A stretch of 64,000 nt of DNA from Clostridium transplantifaecale (GCF_900626075.1 NZ_UYZY01000001.1:248001-312000); one strand, 5' to 3'; positions 42,371 to 51,222 are shown, counted from the stretch's first letter. Notes: generated from the letters alone by a model not told the origin. A program made the numbers and translations.

Positions 42371-42676
42371 TTGAGATGCGAGGACGCCTCTGTAAGGAGG
42401 CGGACGGGGGAGTGGGAGGGTGTTTATGAGTCTTCAGTCCCGGTTGGCAGGATGTGGTGAGGGGGAATCCAGGAGAAAAAATTTCTGCGGGGACTCGCTC
42501 CCGCTTGTGGAATGCGCAGCGGATGCTAGCTTCGTGTAAGACCTCAGCAAGCACCGGCGGATTCCAAGGTCTCCCTTCGGAAAGTTTTCTCCTTCCTTCC
42601 CCGGGCAGGTTGTCGGCGGGACTGAAGACTCAGCGAAGGTTATTGCCCCGTCCGCCGGCTTCAGGGGCTGATTGTC
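42371..42676 (-). repeat. Structured repeat copy C, uninterrupted, inverted
   Basis: A 306-bp element; read on the minus strand it aligns with copies A and B from end to end. It keeps GAGTCTTCAGTCCCG and GGGACTGAAGACTC arms, the AGAAAA arm, and the apical hairpin in the form TGCTTGC ... GCTAGCA. Outer arms are GAAGCCGGCGGACGGGG with CCCCCGTCCGCCTCCTTAC. The homologue of the IS target (CCACAAGCGG in this copy) is changed, which may explain why it has no IS. Confidence 0.82.
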
Positions 42677-42891
42677 TCTTTCATCAAGTAAGGGGGAGGT
42701 ATTGTCGCGGCCACTATATAGTCGTGATTCTTTTACATTATGACGACATCTTTGGCTGCATAAAAAGAGGATCAGAATAAATAATCTAGGATTATAAGAT
42801 TACACAGTTTCATAGCGAACAAGATGTAGTTTTCAGGCATTTTATAAAAACGTAGTGGCAGCGACAAGCGCCTCCCCCATTGAAGGAATAG
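42677..42891 (+). other. Intergenic stretch between repeat copies C and B
   Basis: About 215 bp without gene, promoter or terminator that I can support. AT content is higher than in the repeats on both sides. Confidence 0.5.
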
Positions 42892-43059
42892 GACAGATCA
42901 GCCGCCGCAGGCCGGGGGTCGGGCAGCCGTCTGGGCTGAGCCTTTCGTCCCGGCCATAACCTTCCTGCGGGGGAAGAAGGGAGAAAAAGATTCCGGAGGG
43001 AACCTGGGAGTTTATTGGTACTTACCGAGGTCTTTTCGAGGTTAGTACCATTATGTACT

Positions 43060-43069
43060 CCAACGAGCG
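43060..43069 (+). repeat. Target-site duplication of IS copy 2, left
   Basis: CCAACGAGCG, repeated exactly at 44704-44713. It differs by one base from the duplication of IS copy 1. Confidence 0.93.
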
Positions 43070-44703
43070 CAATGTCATTAAGTTAAGAGATTTTGATTCC
43101 GCCTATGTAATGGATTTTCTTTCGGAAGGTCAAGCGCTGCCTTTTTATGGCACCACAAAAAGGCAGGTTGCCATCTGCCTGGTTTCTGTCTTATAATGAA
43201 GGGGATATTAGACAACTCTGTAGTTGAATTTTACTGCGGGATGATAGCTTACCTTCCGGGGAAAGCTCCGATTCGGGCGGATTGGCAGCAGTTCTTTCGC
43301 GATCAGTGTTTCTACATCAGGTGGAGCTCCCTGGAAGTGACCTTTCAGGAAATTACGGCAGATATGGATGGCCATTGTGTGGTTAACCTGGTATTGATAT
43401 TTCGTACCTTTTTTCTCGACGATCACAGCGGCAATGACGATCTCGCAGTAATTATACAGGATGACCCGTGCCAGGATTTCCTGTTGGATGAGCTCCACCT
43501 TTTTTGAATGGAGATTGGAAAGGCCAATGGCATATTTCAATTCCCGGAAGGAAGTTTCGATTCCCCAACGCATCCGATAGAGTTCTTTTAACTCTTCCGG
43601 AGGAAACTCTTTTTTTGGGAGATTGGTGATGACACACTCATAAATGCCCGGTGATACTTCAAACCGTACAATCCGCAAGGTCATTTTAAACTGCGGCCGC
43701 TCCTTGTTGAGAAAATAGGGGGAGTTGCCATGGGTAACGATTTTGTAAAGCTCCGGATGGGTTCGGATATCCTCGTTTTTGCGCCAGGTAAAAATCCGGG
43801 TAAATGTTTCGTCGAATTGGGCATCCTTTTCTTTCGGGAGTGGAAAGCCCTTTACAATCACCCCGGTATTGCCGTCCTTGACCCGGAAGAGAAAGAAAAG
43901 CTCTTTTTGTTCAATCTGGGCAAAGAGACGGTAGGCCTCATAGCCGCGGTCAGCGATCAGAATCGAACCGGGAGTAAAATCCCGGCGTTCCAACATCTCG
44001 CAGAGGCCTTGGACCTCATGGTGCCCTTTTCTTGGATGGATGATCAAATCGGTATAACAGTAATTGCATAAATCATAAAGGGCATTGATATGAAGCTGAT
44101 AGTAATCCTTCTGGGTCTCGCGCTTTGAATAAGAGTAGGCTTCATTTCCCGGGACATGGTCAAGGGGGACATTCAAAACAGAACCATCGCAGGCCAGGAG
44201 TTGGTGTCCACGGTAGGAAGAAGAGAGGAAGGCCTGGTTAAACTGATAAAGAAGGTGATAAAAAGCCTTCAGGCGTATCTTTTTTCTTTGCTGGATTAAA
44301 GCGGAGGGAGAGACGGTATCCGCCTGATAGTCAAAGAAGTCCAGAAGCTCTTTTTTTAAGGGAGAAGCCTGCATGGAAAGAGTAAATCTCATGGTGGTGA
44401 AGAAGTCAAGGATGCGGTTCCTGGTAAAATCCTTATCCGGATTCAAAACATAAGGAGCCGGGGAAGCGGCCATAGAGCGGATGATTTGGAAAAGCGTATT
44501 TTTTGCAATCAGTGCCTGGTTCATAAACGAAACCTCCTAAAGATAATTTATAATTAAGGGCTTCGCTGCACATTTTTATAAAGATGTCAAGTGTTTTTTG
44601 CGATTTCAAGAAAAAAATCAAGAAAAAAAGCGACCTATGAAAGGAGGAATTTCATACATCGCTTTATGATGGTAATTATAAATTTCTTAACTTAATGACA
44701 TTG
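43070..44703 (-). mobile_element. IS4-family insertion sequence, copy 2 (1634 bp)
   Basis: Same length, ends and orientation as copy 1 (33283-34916), with terminal inverted repeats starting CAATGTCATTAAGTTAAGA. Only scattered single-base differences are visible. The flanking duplication is CCAACGAGCG. It is inserted at the homologous position of repeat copy B. Confidence 0.95.
43208..44524 (-). CDS. IS4-family transposase, copy 2
   Basis: A 438-residue intact transposase with the same DDE residues and YRMRWGIETSFRELK signature as copy 1. Differences include FFLFRVKDGNTGVIVKG against FYLFRVKDGNTGGIVKG. Likely functional. Confidence 0.96.
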   Translation of the reverse strand: MNQALIAKNTLFQIIRSMAASPAPYVLNPDKDFTRNRILDFFTTMRFTLSMQASPLKKELLDFFDYQADTVSPSALIQQRKKIRLKAFYHLLYQFNQAFLSSSYRGHQLLACDGSVLNVPLDHVPGNEAYSYSKRETQKDYYQLHINALYDLCNYCYTDLIIHPRKGHHEVQGLCEMLERRDFTPGSILIADRGYEAYRLFAQIEQKELFFLFRVKDGNTGVIVKGFPLPKEKDAQFDETFTRIFTWRKNEDIRTHPELYKIVTHGNSPYFLNKERPQFKMTLRIVRFEVSPGIYECVITNLPKKEFPPEELKELYRMRWGIETSFRELKYAIGLSNLHSKKVELIQQEILARVILYNYCEIVIAAVIVEKKGTKYQYQVNHTMAIHICRNFLKGHFQGAPPDVETLIAKELLPIRPNRSFPRKVSYHPAVKFNYRVV

Positions 44704-44713
44704 CCAACGAGCG
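44704..44713 (+). repeat. Target-site duplication of IS copy 2, right
   Basis: CCAACGAGCG, identical to 43060-43069. Confidence 0.93.
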
Positions 44714-44965
44714 CAAGCGTTTCCCGCAGGAACTTTTTCTGCCCGGATTCCCCGCCCGCGACAACCTGACGCCCGGGACGAAAGACTCATCGATCCCCCT
44801 CACCACCCCGGTCCCCGGCCTGACGGCGGCGTCCTCATTTCTCAACCCAATCCTTATTTAATGAAAATGTAAGTAAAAAGTTATGGATAGGTAAAAAGAG
44901 TCTGATATAATTACATTATAAAACCAGTAAAGGAAATTGCGGGATCACATTTTCTGCGGTTCCTT

Positions 44966-45742
44966 TTAACTCCTGTTTATACCGGAAAAATCGTGAGGAA
45001 GAAATTCTCTCAGATATTCCCCGACGGAGCGCCCCATTTCTTTTGAAAAATCGGAATTATATTTTCTGTTACAGAATGCGGTTATCCAGTCTTCATAAGA
45101 CTGACAGCCGGATTTGTGGGAAAGCATCCGGTGCAGGGCGTCACCATCCATGAGACGGTATGTATTTTCCATTACAATGGAATCCATCGGGCAGCGCTCA
45201 GGTTTCGTCCGTTCCCACTGCTGCCTGGTCGGATAACCGAATACCACCATGACGGCTGGGAAGACATAGGGGGGAAGATGTAAGAGTTCCCGGTGGGTTT
45301 CACAGCTTTCCATGATGTCCCCGATATAACAGGAGCCGATTCCAAGGCTCCAGGCGGCGGTAACGGCGTTCTGGGCGGCGATGGCGCTGTCCTCTACAGC
45401 CAGCATCAAATCACCGGCAGTTGGGAGCTTCGGAGAACAGCCGGCAGACCGGAAGGCGTCGTACCATTTCTGGCAGTCGGCGCAGAAGAGCAGGATAAGA
45501 GGAGCTGATGCAATGAAAGGCTGATTGTCGCAGGTGACGGAAAGACGCTTTTTCAGTTCCGGATCCGTGATGTCCAGGATAGTATAAAGCTGCTGGTTTC
45601 CGGCAGTGGGAGCCTCGCAGGCCGCCTGAAGGATAATGAGACGATCTTCAGGGGCAACCGGGCGATCTTCAAATACCCGGACAGATTTCCTTTCATAAAG
45701 GTTTTTGATAACTTCGTTAGTCTGGTTTTCTAAATGTTTCAT
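44966..45742 (-). CDS. Nitroreductase-family FMN oxidoreductase
   Basis: A 258-residue protein of the nitroreductase superfamily: YERKSVRVFEDRPV near the N-terminus (FMN-phosphate arginines), EAPTAGNQQLYTILDI, the central ALAAQNAV-like AIAAQNAVTAAWSLGIGSCYIG, and VVFGYPTRQQW near the end. It reduces nitro compounds, quinones or flavin with NAD(P)H. The C-terminal 60 residues (SKEMGRSVGEYLREFLP) form an extra helix region found in some clostridial members. Single gene after repeat copy B. Confidence 0.9.
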   Translation of the reverse strand: MKHLENQTNEVIKNLYERKSVRVFEDRPVAPEDRLIILQAACEAPTAGNQQLYTILDITDPELKKRLSVTCDNQPFIASAPLILLFCADCQKWYDAFRSAGCSPKLPTAGDLMLAVEDSAIAAQNAVTAAWSLGIGSCYIGDIMESCETHRELLHLPPYVFPAVMVVFGYPTRQQWERTKPERCPMDSIVMENTYRLMDGDALHRMLSHKSGCQSYEDWITAFCNRKYNSDFSKEMGRSVGEYLREFLPHDFSGINRS

Positions 45743-45989
45743 AGGGATGGTTTCCTTTCCTGTGATAGCCGGTACGGCCCTGTTAAGGGAACGTACCTGG
45801 TACTTCCGGAGATAATTCCGGGAGCTAGATAAAATATATAAATTATTATAATAAATGAATAAAAAACTGTCAAATTTCTGAAAATATGGCAGAGTTTCTT
45901 TGACGAACTTAGGTTCATTTGCTATAATAACATATATTAAACAGTAATTTCAGTATACGAAGGTAAAGAGGATGAAGGAGGAGTGTTTT

Positions 45990-47138
45990 ATGAAACGTAA
46001 CTTGAAAAGGGCAGCGGTTCCTGTTTTTGCAGTGATTACCGCCTGTGCAATGTGTATGACCGCATATGCGGCCGAGAAAAAGATTACCAAAGTAAAGGTT
46101 CAGGTGGAGAGCGCAGTACCTGAGGCGGGAGACAATGTAGGGACTCCATCAGTTAAGGTTTCGGTGTCCGGACTTAGCGATTCCGATTTCAAGATAGTCG
46201 AGCAGGAGTATTACAATACGAATGATGACGAGTGGGAACGCGGTGAGACTCCGGTAATCAGAGTGGAGCTGGAGCTCCTTGGTGATGCGGCGGATGAATA
46301 TCAGTTTTATTATACCTCGTCAAAATATTTCTCTATTTCCGGAAACCGCAGTGAATTTAAGAGCGCTAAGAGGCTCGACAGCGGCAGGGGACTTCAGATT
46401 GACATTAAACAGCGTAAGGTAAGCGGCGAGCTGGAAGTACCGGAGATTCTCGACTGGGACGGCAGGCATGCTACCTGGGAATCCGTGGACGATGCCGATA
46501 AATATGAAGTAAAGCTTTACCGCAACAATTCATCGGTGACAACAATTACAACATCAAATGAAAGCTACAACTTCTATCCGTATATGTCTAAAGCCGGCGA
46601 CTATTCCTACAAGGTAAGAGCCATCAGCAATTCGGACGGAGAGAAGAGTGAGTGGAGTGACGAGTCCGATGATTACTACATGAACGCCAGCAACGTATAT
46701 ACGGGAACACCGCCAACCGCCAGCAACGGAAGCAGCACTAACGTAAGCGGCGGCTGGGTGCAGGATCAGATTGGCTGGACATACCGCCAGAACGGGACAC
46801 CGCTGACAAACCAGTGGCTCTATGTTGATAATAACTGGTTCTACCTTGCGGCGAACGGCTACATGATGACAGGTTGGATTTATGTAGACAACAACTGGTT
46901 CTATTTAAATCCCGTATCTGATGGAACGAGAGGCGCGATGAAGACCGGCTGGCAGGCAATCGATGGAGCATGGTATTATCTGAACCCGGTTTCCGACGGT
47001 TCAAGGGGAGCTAGAAAAACAAGCTACCAGATGATCGATGGCAAATGGTATTTCTTCGACACCGCAACGGGCGCTATGTGGGTAAACAGACAGGCACCGA
47101 ACGGCAAGTGGATTGATGCCAACGGCGTTATCTGGTAA
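45990..47138 (+). CDS. Secreted cell-wall-binding repeat protein
   Basis: A 382-residue secreted protein: signal peptide (about 1-27, ending AYA); a beta-rich domain about 28-145; a fibronectin-like domain about 150-235 (WESVDDADKYEVKLYRNNSS, YSYKVRAISNSDGEKSEWS); then from about 254 five or so aromatic cell-wall-binding repeats of the choline-binding type (GWVQDQIGWTYRQNG, NQWLYVDNNWFYLAANGYM, GWQAIDGAWYYLNP). The repeats hold it on wall polymers. No catalytic domain is visible. ATG 45990 has AAGGAGG upstream. The acyltransferase gene follows by 15 bases. Confidence 0.88.
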   Translation: MKRNLKRAAVPVFAVITACAMCMTAYAAEKKITKVKVQVESAVPEAGDNVGTPSVKVSVSGLSDSDFKIVEQEYYNTNDDEWERGETPVIRVELELLGDAADEYQFYYTSSKYFSISGNRSEFKSAKRLDSGRGLQIDIKQRKVSGELEVPEILDWDGRHATWESVDDADKYEVKLYRNNSSVTTITTSNESYNFYPYMSKAGDYSYKVRAISNSDGEKSEWSDESDDYYMNASNVYTGTPPTASNGSSTNVSGGWVQDQIGWTYRQNGTPLTNQWLYVDNNWFYLAANGYMMTGWIYVDNNWFYLNPVSDGTRGAMKTGWQAIDGAWYYLNPVSDGSRGARKTSYQMIDGKWYFFDTATGAMWVNRQAPNGKWIDANGVIW

Positions 47139-47153
47139 TCTGAAAGATAAAAG

Positions 47154-48830
47154 ATGAAGAATAAAAAAAGAGGTTTGGCCCTGATAATCACGGGGTTGAT
47201 CGCAGCAATATGCATTGAATTGTGCCTGGCTTGTTTTTCAGCCAGGCGCGGTTCAATTTTAGAAGAAAATATTACGATCCTGCCAGAATATGCAGCGGAT
47301 GCAGCAGCCGATGGGAAGCCGTACCGGATGGCGGAGGACATGCCCTGGCTGGACTTTGCCCCGCACACGGCGGGCGGATATCTGGAATTTGAATTTGCGG
47401 CTCCGGTTCCGGACAAGATGCAGGTTCTCGTCTACTATACGGAGAATGAGGGACAGGAGTTCAACCGGTTCAGGCGGATTGAACGCTGGATTTTAAAGGG
47501 TACCACGAAAGGAAGAGTCGCTCTTCCTGCAGGATACTGCGACAGGCTGAGGCTGACCCTGACGGGGGATGCGGAGATTGAGAATGTATCCATGAGTATT
47601 CCTGCCGTCCGTCCGGCTTTCGGGGAGGCAATCAGTTTGGTAAATCCTGTCCGGCTGCTGGCAATATTTCTTATTCTAGCTCTTTCAATCCTTCTGCACC
47701 ACAGGGAACGCCGGGAACAGAAGTTGAGGAAATCTGTAAATAAAGGAAACCCGGGTATAGGATGCCAGGGGAGCGGAGAACGCAGAAAAAGAACAGCCTA
47801 TCTGGACGGCGTACGCGTCCTGGCAGCCCTGTTTGTAGTAGCGGTGCACGTGGTGGAACCGGTGGCCCTGGCTCAGATTAAGGGTACCCCGAGGGATTTT
47901 GTGTTCCGGGCGGTGGTTCTGATAGTCCTGACCTGCAATCTGCTGTTTTTCTTTATCAGCGGAGCGCTCCTTCTGCCTTACAGGGAGGAGACGATAGGTG
48001 AATATTATAAAAAGAGGGTGCTGAAAATTCTTCTTCCCTTTGCGCTTTATTCCCTGTTCTATTTGAAAGTTCTCTGTGCAACGCAGGAAGGCATTCTCGG
48101 ATGGGGAGGCCAGGCAGCCCTCGATTTCCTGGGCGGAACGATTACCATGGGACCTCACCTGTGGCTTATCTATAAGCTGCTGGCCCTCTATCTGCTGGTT
48201 CCGTTTTACCGCCTGATGATGGCAAAGATGCCGGAGCGGACGGAAAAACAGCTTTTTGTCCTGATTGTGGCGGCGCTTGCGATCCGGACGGGATGCGAGT
48301 ATCTCAATTTTGATCTGGGTATTTCCCTGTATCTGGATTCCTGGCTGGGCTTATTCCTGGCAGGCTATCTCCTGAACAGGGCATGGATGAGAAAATACGA
48401 TCTCTGCCTGGTGTCGGGAGGTATCCTGGCACTGATTATCTCCCTCTGGATTTACAGCTTCCGGGCGGACTATCTGGAGATTATTACGAATTGTTCAATC
48501 CTCGAATTCCTCATGGCCTCGGCCGTATTTGTCACAGTGCTCAGGATGAACGGAATTTGTGTGCGTTTTTCAAAAATACTGCAGATACTCGGAAAAAGAA
48601 GTTTTTCCGTGCTGATGGTGCATCTGTTCGTCATGTCGGCGGTGCTTCCTCTGGGATTCGTCCCATACGGTATGGTGAATAAGAGTATTGGACAGCTGGT
48701 GCTCCCCTATCTGTTCATCTGCGCGGTTTCCTATGCGATTGCCGTCCTGTATGATGAGACTGTAGTCAAGGTATTTGATGCCGGGGCGGAGAGGCTTCTG
48801 GCAGGTAAAAATAAAAGGCGTAAACGGTGA
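47154..48830 (+). CDS. Acyltransferase-3 family membrane protein with N-terminal outer domain
   Basis: A 558-residue polytopic protein. One membrane span at about 7-27 and an extracytoplasmic beta-rich domain (about 30-155) precede the acyltransferase-3 domain, which begins about 215 (YLDGVRVLAALFVVAVHVVE) and has about ten spans. The histidine in AVHV is the family's conserved active residue. These enzymes O-acetylate or succinylate surface sugars. The N-terminal domain is not typical. It lies directly after the wall-binding protein, and a terminator follows, so they may share a message and act on the cell surface. Confidence 0.87.
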   Translation: MKNKKRGLALIITGLIAAICIELCLACFSARRGSILEENITILPEYAADAAADGKPYRMAEDMPWLDFAPHTAGGYLEFEFAAPVPDKMQVLVYYTENEGQEFNRFRRIERWILKGTTKGRVALPAGYCDRLRLTLTGDAEIENVSMSIPAVRPAFGEAISLVNPVRLLAIFLILALSILLHHRERREQKLRKSVNKGNPGIGCQGSGERRKRTAYLDGVRVLAALFVVAVHVVEPVALAQIKGTPRDFVFRAVVLIVLTCNLLFFFISGALLLPYREETIGEYYKKRVLKILLPFALYSLFYLKVLCATQEGILGWGGQAALDFLGGTITMGPHLWLIYKLLALYLLVPFYRLMMAKMPERTEKQLFVLIVAALAIRTGCEYLNFDLGISLYLDSWLGLFLAGYLLNRAWMRKYDLCLVSGGILALIISLWIYSFRADYLEIITNCSILEFLMASAVFVTVLRMNGICVRFSKILQILGKRSFSVLMVHLFVMSAVLPLGFVPYGMVNKSIGQLVLPYLFICAVSYAIAVLYDETVVKVFDAGAERLLAGKNKRRKR

Positions 48831-48867
48831 GGCTGTCTGAGAACAGAAAGTAGAAATCAGAAAGTGG

Positions 48868-48913
48868 AAAAGCGGTCCGGAAGAGGCGTAACGGCCTCCC
48901 CGGATCGCTTTTA
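48868..48913. terminator. Terminator after the acyltransferase gene
   Basis: AAAAGCGGTCCGG (48868-48880) pairs with CCGGATCGCTTTT (48900-48912). It also faces the convergent minus-strand gene at 48961. Confidence 0.82.
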
Positions 48914-48960
48914 TGTACCGGTAATGACGGCGGGCTGAGCATAAAGTCTGCAGCGGCTGC

Positions 48961-49452
48961 TTATGAGTAACAGAAGACAATCACACGATCCGGCGTTGTC
49001 TGGGCGGGAATGCTTCTGGTGGAAGTCGTATACTCCACAAGAACGGTTTTTCCCACAATGGCGCCGGAAAAAATCTGCCCGTTCGGCAGAAATGCATTGA
49101 GGGCGGCCATGCTGTTCAGCTGGAGGACTCCGTCTGTACTGATAAAATTATTATAAAACTCTCCAAGATAATACTGGTGATAAGCGGAGAGGGCGATGAC
49201 AACTGCTTTATACTGCGGTGGATATATAAGGGGCGCAGGGGCATTCCCGTCGTAAAAGACAGTCACCTGATCGCCGGGATGCAGCGTCTGGTTGTCAACA
49301 ACATAAGTATCTCCATTCAGGGTGAAATTGACTTCTCCCTGCTGCATGGATCGTATGGACATGTTCAATGTACAGCCGTACTGGGCGCTGTTGCCCCCCG
49401 TCAGCGGCTGAATCCGGGTGATGACACCGGATACGGATAAATATGAACTCAT
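48961..49452 (-). CDS. Hypothetical 163-residue beta-rich protein
   Basis: A 163-residue soluble protein without signal peptide. The first half looks like an OB-like barrel (LSVSGVITRIQPLTGGNSAQ, YVVDNQTLHPGDQVTVFYDG); it also has the unusual segment NAPAPLIYPPQYKAVVIALS and a C-terminal half with FLPNGQIFSGAIVGKTVLVE. GGAGGT at the right distance on the minus strand fixes the start at 49452. I do not recognise its function; it is convergent with the acyltransferase gene. Confidence 0.72.
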   Translation of the reverse strand: MSSYLSVSGVITRIQPLTGGNSAQYGCTLNMSIRSMQQGEVNFTLNGDTYVVDNQTLHPGDQVTVFYDGNAPAPLIYPPQYKAVVIALSAYHQYYLGEFYNNFISTDGVLQLNSMAALNAFLPNGQIFSGAIVGKTVLVEYTTSTRSIPAQTTPDRVIVFCYS

Positions 49453-49536
49453 GAGAACCTCCGTGAAATGGATTATACTCTATCATATTATTGGCGGGCG
49501 GCAAAATGAACGAAAAGTTTTAGAAAATGCCTTAAA

Positions 49537-50415
49537 TCAGGACTGTTCCACCCGTGAATAGTAAATTACGCCGCCCAGGATGATGACGCCGCCCAGAATC
49601 TGAAGAAAAGCCGGAACTTCGCCGAAGAGCACCATGGCAAACAGGGAAGCTACAACAGGCTCACAGAGCTTTGAGGACGATACAAAGGCCGGTGAGAGAA
49701 ATTTCAGGCACCAGCTGAAAATGCTGTGGCCGAGCAGAGTAGAGCAGATAGCAAGCAGCAGGCCGCAGAGCAGGGAGGTGCTGCCGTAACCGGCCAGTGG
49801 AGTTTTTGTCGCGGCGGATGCTGCAAAGAGGGAGAGGCCGCAGAAAAAATATACGATGTATGTATAGACGGTAGTCGACGTATTCTCCCTGACAACGCGC
49901 CCAAGCAGAGTATAGGCGGCCACCATGACGGCGGCAAACAGAGCCAGGAAATCGCCTTTCAGGAGATTGCTGCCGGAACCGTAGTCCGACATGGCAATCA
50001 GAATGCTGCCGGAAAAGGTCACGGCGATGCCAAACACCGCTTTTTTAGAAATCCGTCCTTTCAGGAAAACGCAAAAGCCCAGGGCCACCCAGATGGATTC
50101 GGTACAGACAATCACGGTGGAGCTGGCTACGGAAGTATAGTTAAGTGATTCAAACCAGGTGACGAAATGAAGAGCCAGGAAGATTCCGCTGACGGCGCAC
50201 AGGAACACGGTCCTGACAGAAACGGAAAAAAGTTCCTCCCTGAAACCGCGGTTCAGGAACACGACGGGCGTCATCAGGAGAACGGTAAAGAAAAGGCGGT
50301 AAACAGCAGTAATCAAAGAGGGGGCGTCTGAATACTTTACTATAATAGCAGACAAAGAGATACCCACTACCCCGGTTGCAATCATGTACATGGGGTGTTT
50401 TTCTAAAAATTTCAT
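49537..50415 (-). CDS. EamA/DMT-family transporter
   Basis: A 292-residue protein with ten predicted spans in two EamA repeats: FVTWFESLNYTSVASSTVIV ends the first and SLLCGLLLAICSTLLGHSIF lies in the second, followed by FLSPAFVSSSKLCEPVVASL, FGEVPAFLQILGGVIILGGV typical of the family. These proteins export or import metabolites such as amino acids. The start at 50415 has GAGAGG upstream. It is transcribed away from the HPr-like gene. Confidence 0.92.
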   Translation of the reverse strand: MKFLEKHPMYMIATGVVGISLSAIIVKYSDAPSLITAVYRLFFTVLLMTPVVFLNRGFREELFSVSVRTVFLCAVSGIFLALHFVTWFESLNYTSVASSTVIVCTESIWVALGFCVFLKGRISKKAVFGIAVTFSGSILIAMSDYGSGSNLLKGDFLALFAAVMVAAYTLLGRVVRENTSTTVYTYIVYFFCGLSLFAASAATKTPLAGYGSTSLLCGLLLAICSTLLGHSIFSWCLKFLSPAFVSSSKLCEPVVASLFAMVLFGEVPAFLQILGGVIILGGVIYYSRVEQS

Positions 50416-50740
50416 AACAAATGCCTCTCATATTTAATATTGTGTGCGGCAGATCACGGTCACACTGCGAGTATTATACCATGCCGGATAAAAAAATTAC
50501 AGCTTTGTTAAACGCAGAGTGTGCGGTATCGCTGAAAATGCTGCTGTGCACGGAGTGAACCGCGACGTCAAATGTGAACAAATTATAAAAGTTATATAAA
50601 GAGTTGTACAATGTTGACTATAAGTGTATAATAATAGATAACAAAGCAAATAAAATACATTGACAGAGAAAATAAATGTGATATAGTAAATTAAATGAAT
50701 ATTGTTGACAGCCCTGGATGATGGAAAGGAGGAAGGCCTT
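50416..50740. promoter_or_regulatory. Divergent region between EamA and HPr-like genes
   Basis: For the rightward gene TTGACA (50660-50665), 16 bp, TATAGT (50682-50687) is a good promoter, with TTGTAC-17-TATAAT slightly upstream as an alternative. The rest is AT-rich and holds no gene. Confidence 0.65.
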
Positions 50741-50992
50741 ATGCTAGCCAGGCAATATAATATGGCCGGGAATGAAAGGATTACCCCGCCGCCGATTTCC
50801 GCATTGATTCAGGCTGCGAATCTATTTGGATGTGACATCTATATCAAGTCGGAACAGCACAGAATCAATGTTAAGAGTTATGACGAACTGCAGAGTGGAA
50901 TACAACGGCAAAGAAAGTTTTTGATATTCTACTTTGACGGAGCAGATGAAAAGGAGGCAGACGTAAAATTCCGCAAAATACTGGGAATTTAA
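50741..50992 (+). CDS. Second HPr-like protein without active-site histidine
   Basis: An 83-residue protein whose pattern follows HPr: ISALIQAANLFGCDIYIKSE matches helix 1 and strand B, INVKSYDELQSGIQRQ matches the Ser46 region (NAKS form), and FYFDGADEKEADVKF matches the ADGEDEKEA strand-helix. Where HPr has HARPA this protein has TPPPIS, so it lacks His15; a serine is kept in VKS. ATG 50741 follows AAAGGAGG. Probably a regulator or scaffold, not a phosphocarrier. A terminator follows at 51039. Confidence 0.72.
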   Translation: MLARQYNMAGNERITPPPISALIQAANLFGCDIYIKSEQHRINVKSYDELQSGIQRQRKFLIFYFDGADEKEADVKFRKILGI

Positions 50993-51038
50993 GTGAAGAC
51001 TATGGAAAACATGAGAGCAACTGTTAACGCAACGACGT

Positions 51039-51075
51039 AAAACCCTGAAACGGTAATCTGGTTTCAGGGTTTTTT
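51039..51075 (+). terminator. Terminator after the second HPr-like gene
   Basis: AAAACCCTGAAAC (51039-51051) pairs with GTTTCAGGGTTTT (51061-51073) and ends in T residues. Confidence 0.9.
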
Positions 51076-51222
51076 GTTGCCCGGGACCGTACCGCGGCGG
51101 AGTAGGGATGGTCTTATAAATGGATCGTTCTCTAAAAAATACAATTCGCTCTTTTCCGCATGCAGATCCATATGATATACTTTTTTCTGCGAGGACACAA
51201 ATAATACAAATGGAGTGAGAAA

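Larger units (their letters stand above)
42892..44846 (+). repeat. Structured repeat copy B, interrupted by an IS element
   Basis: The parts 42892-43069 and 44714-44846 form a 311-bp element of the same family and orientation as copy A. Outer arms GCCGCCGCAGGCCGGGG (from 42901) pair with CCCCGGCCTGACGGCGGC (ending 44830). TTTCGTCCCGG (42943-42953) pairs with CCGGGACGAAA (44773-44783), and the apical hairpin is TGGTACTTACC (43016-43026) with GGTTAGTACCA (43040-43050). Differences from copy A are mostly compensated across the stems. Confidence 0.86.

Noticed and set aside
33273-44713. Composite transposon carrying purL
   Set aside because: Each IS has its own 10-bp target duplication; there is no duplication around the whole block, and the genes inside are ordinary chromosomal ones.
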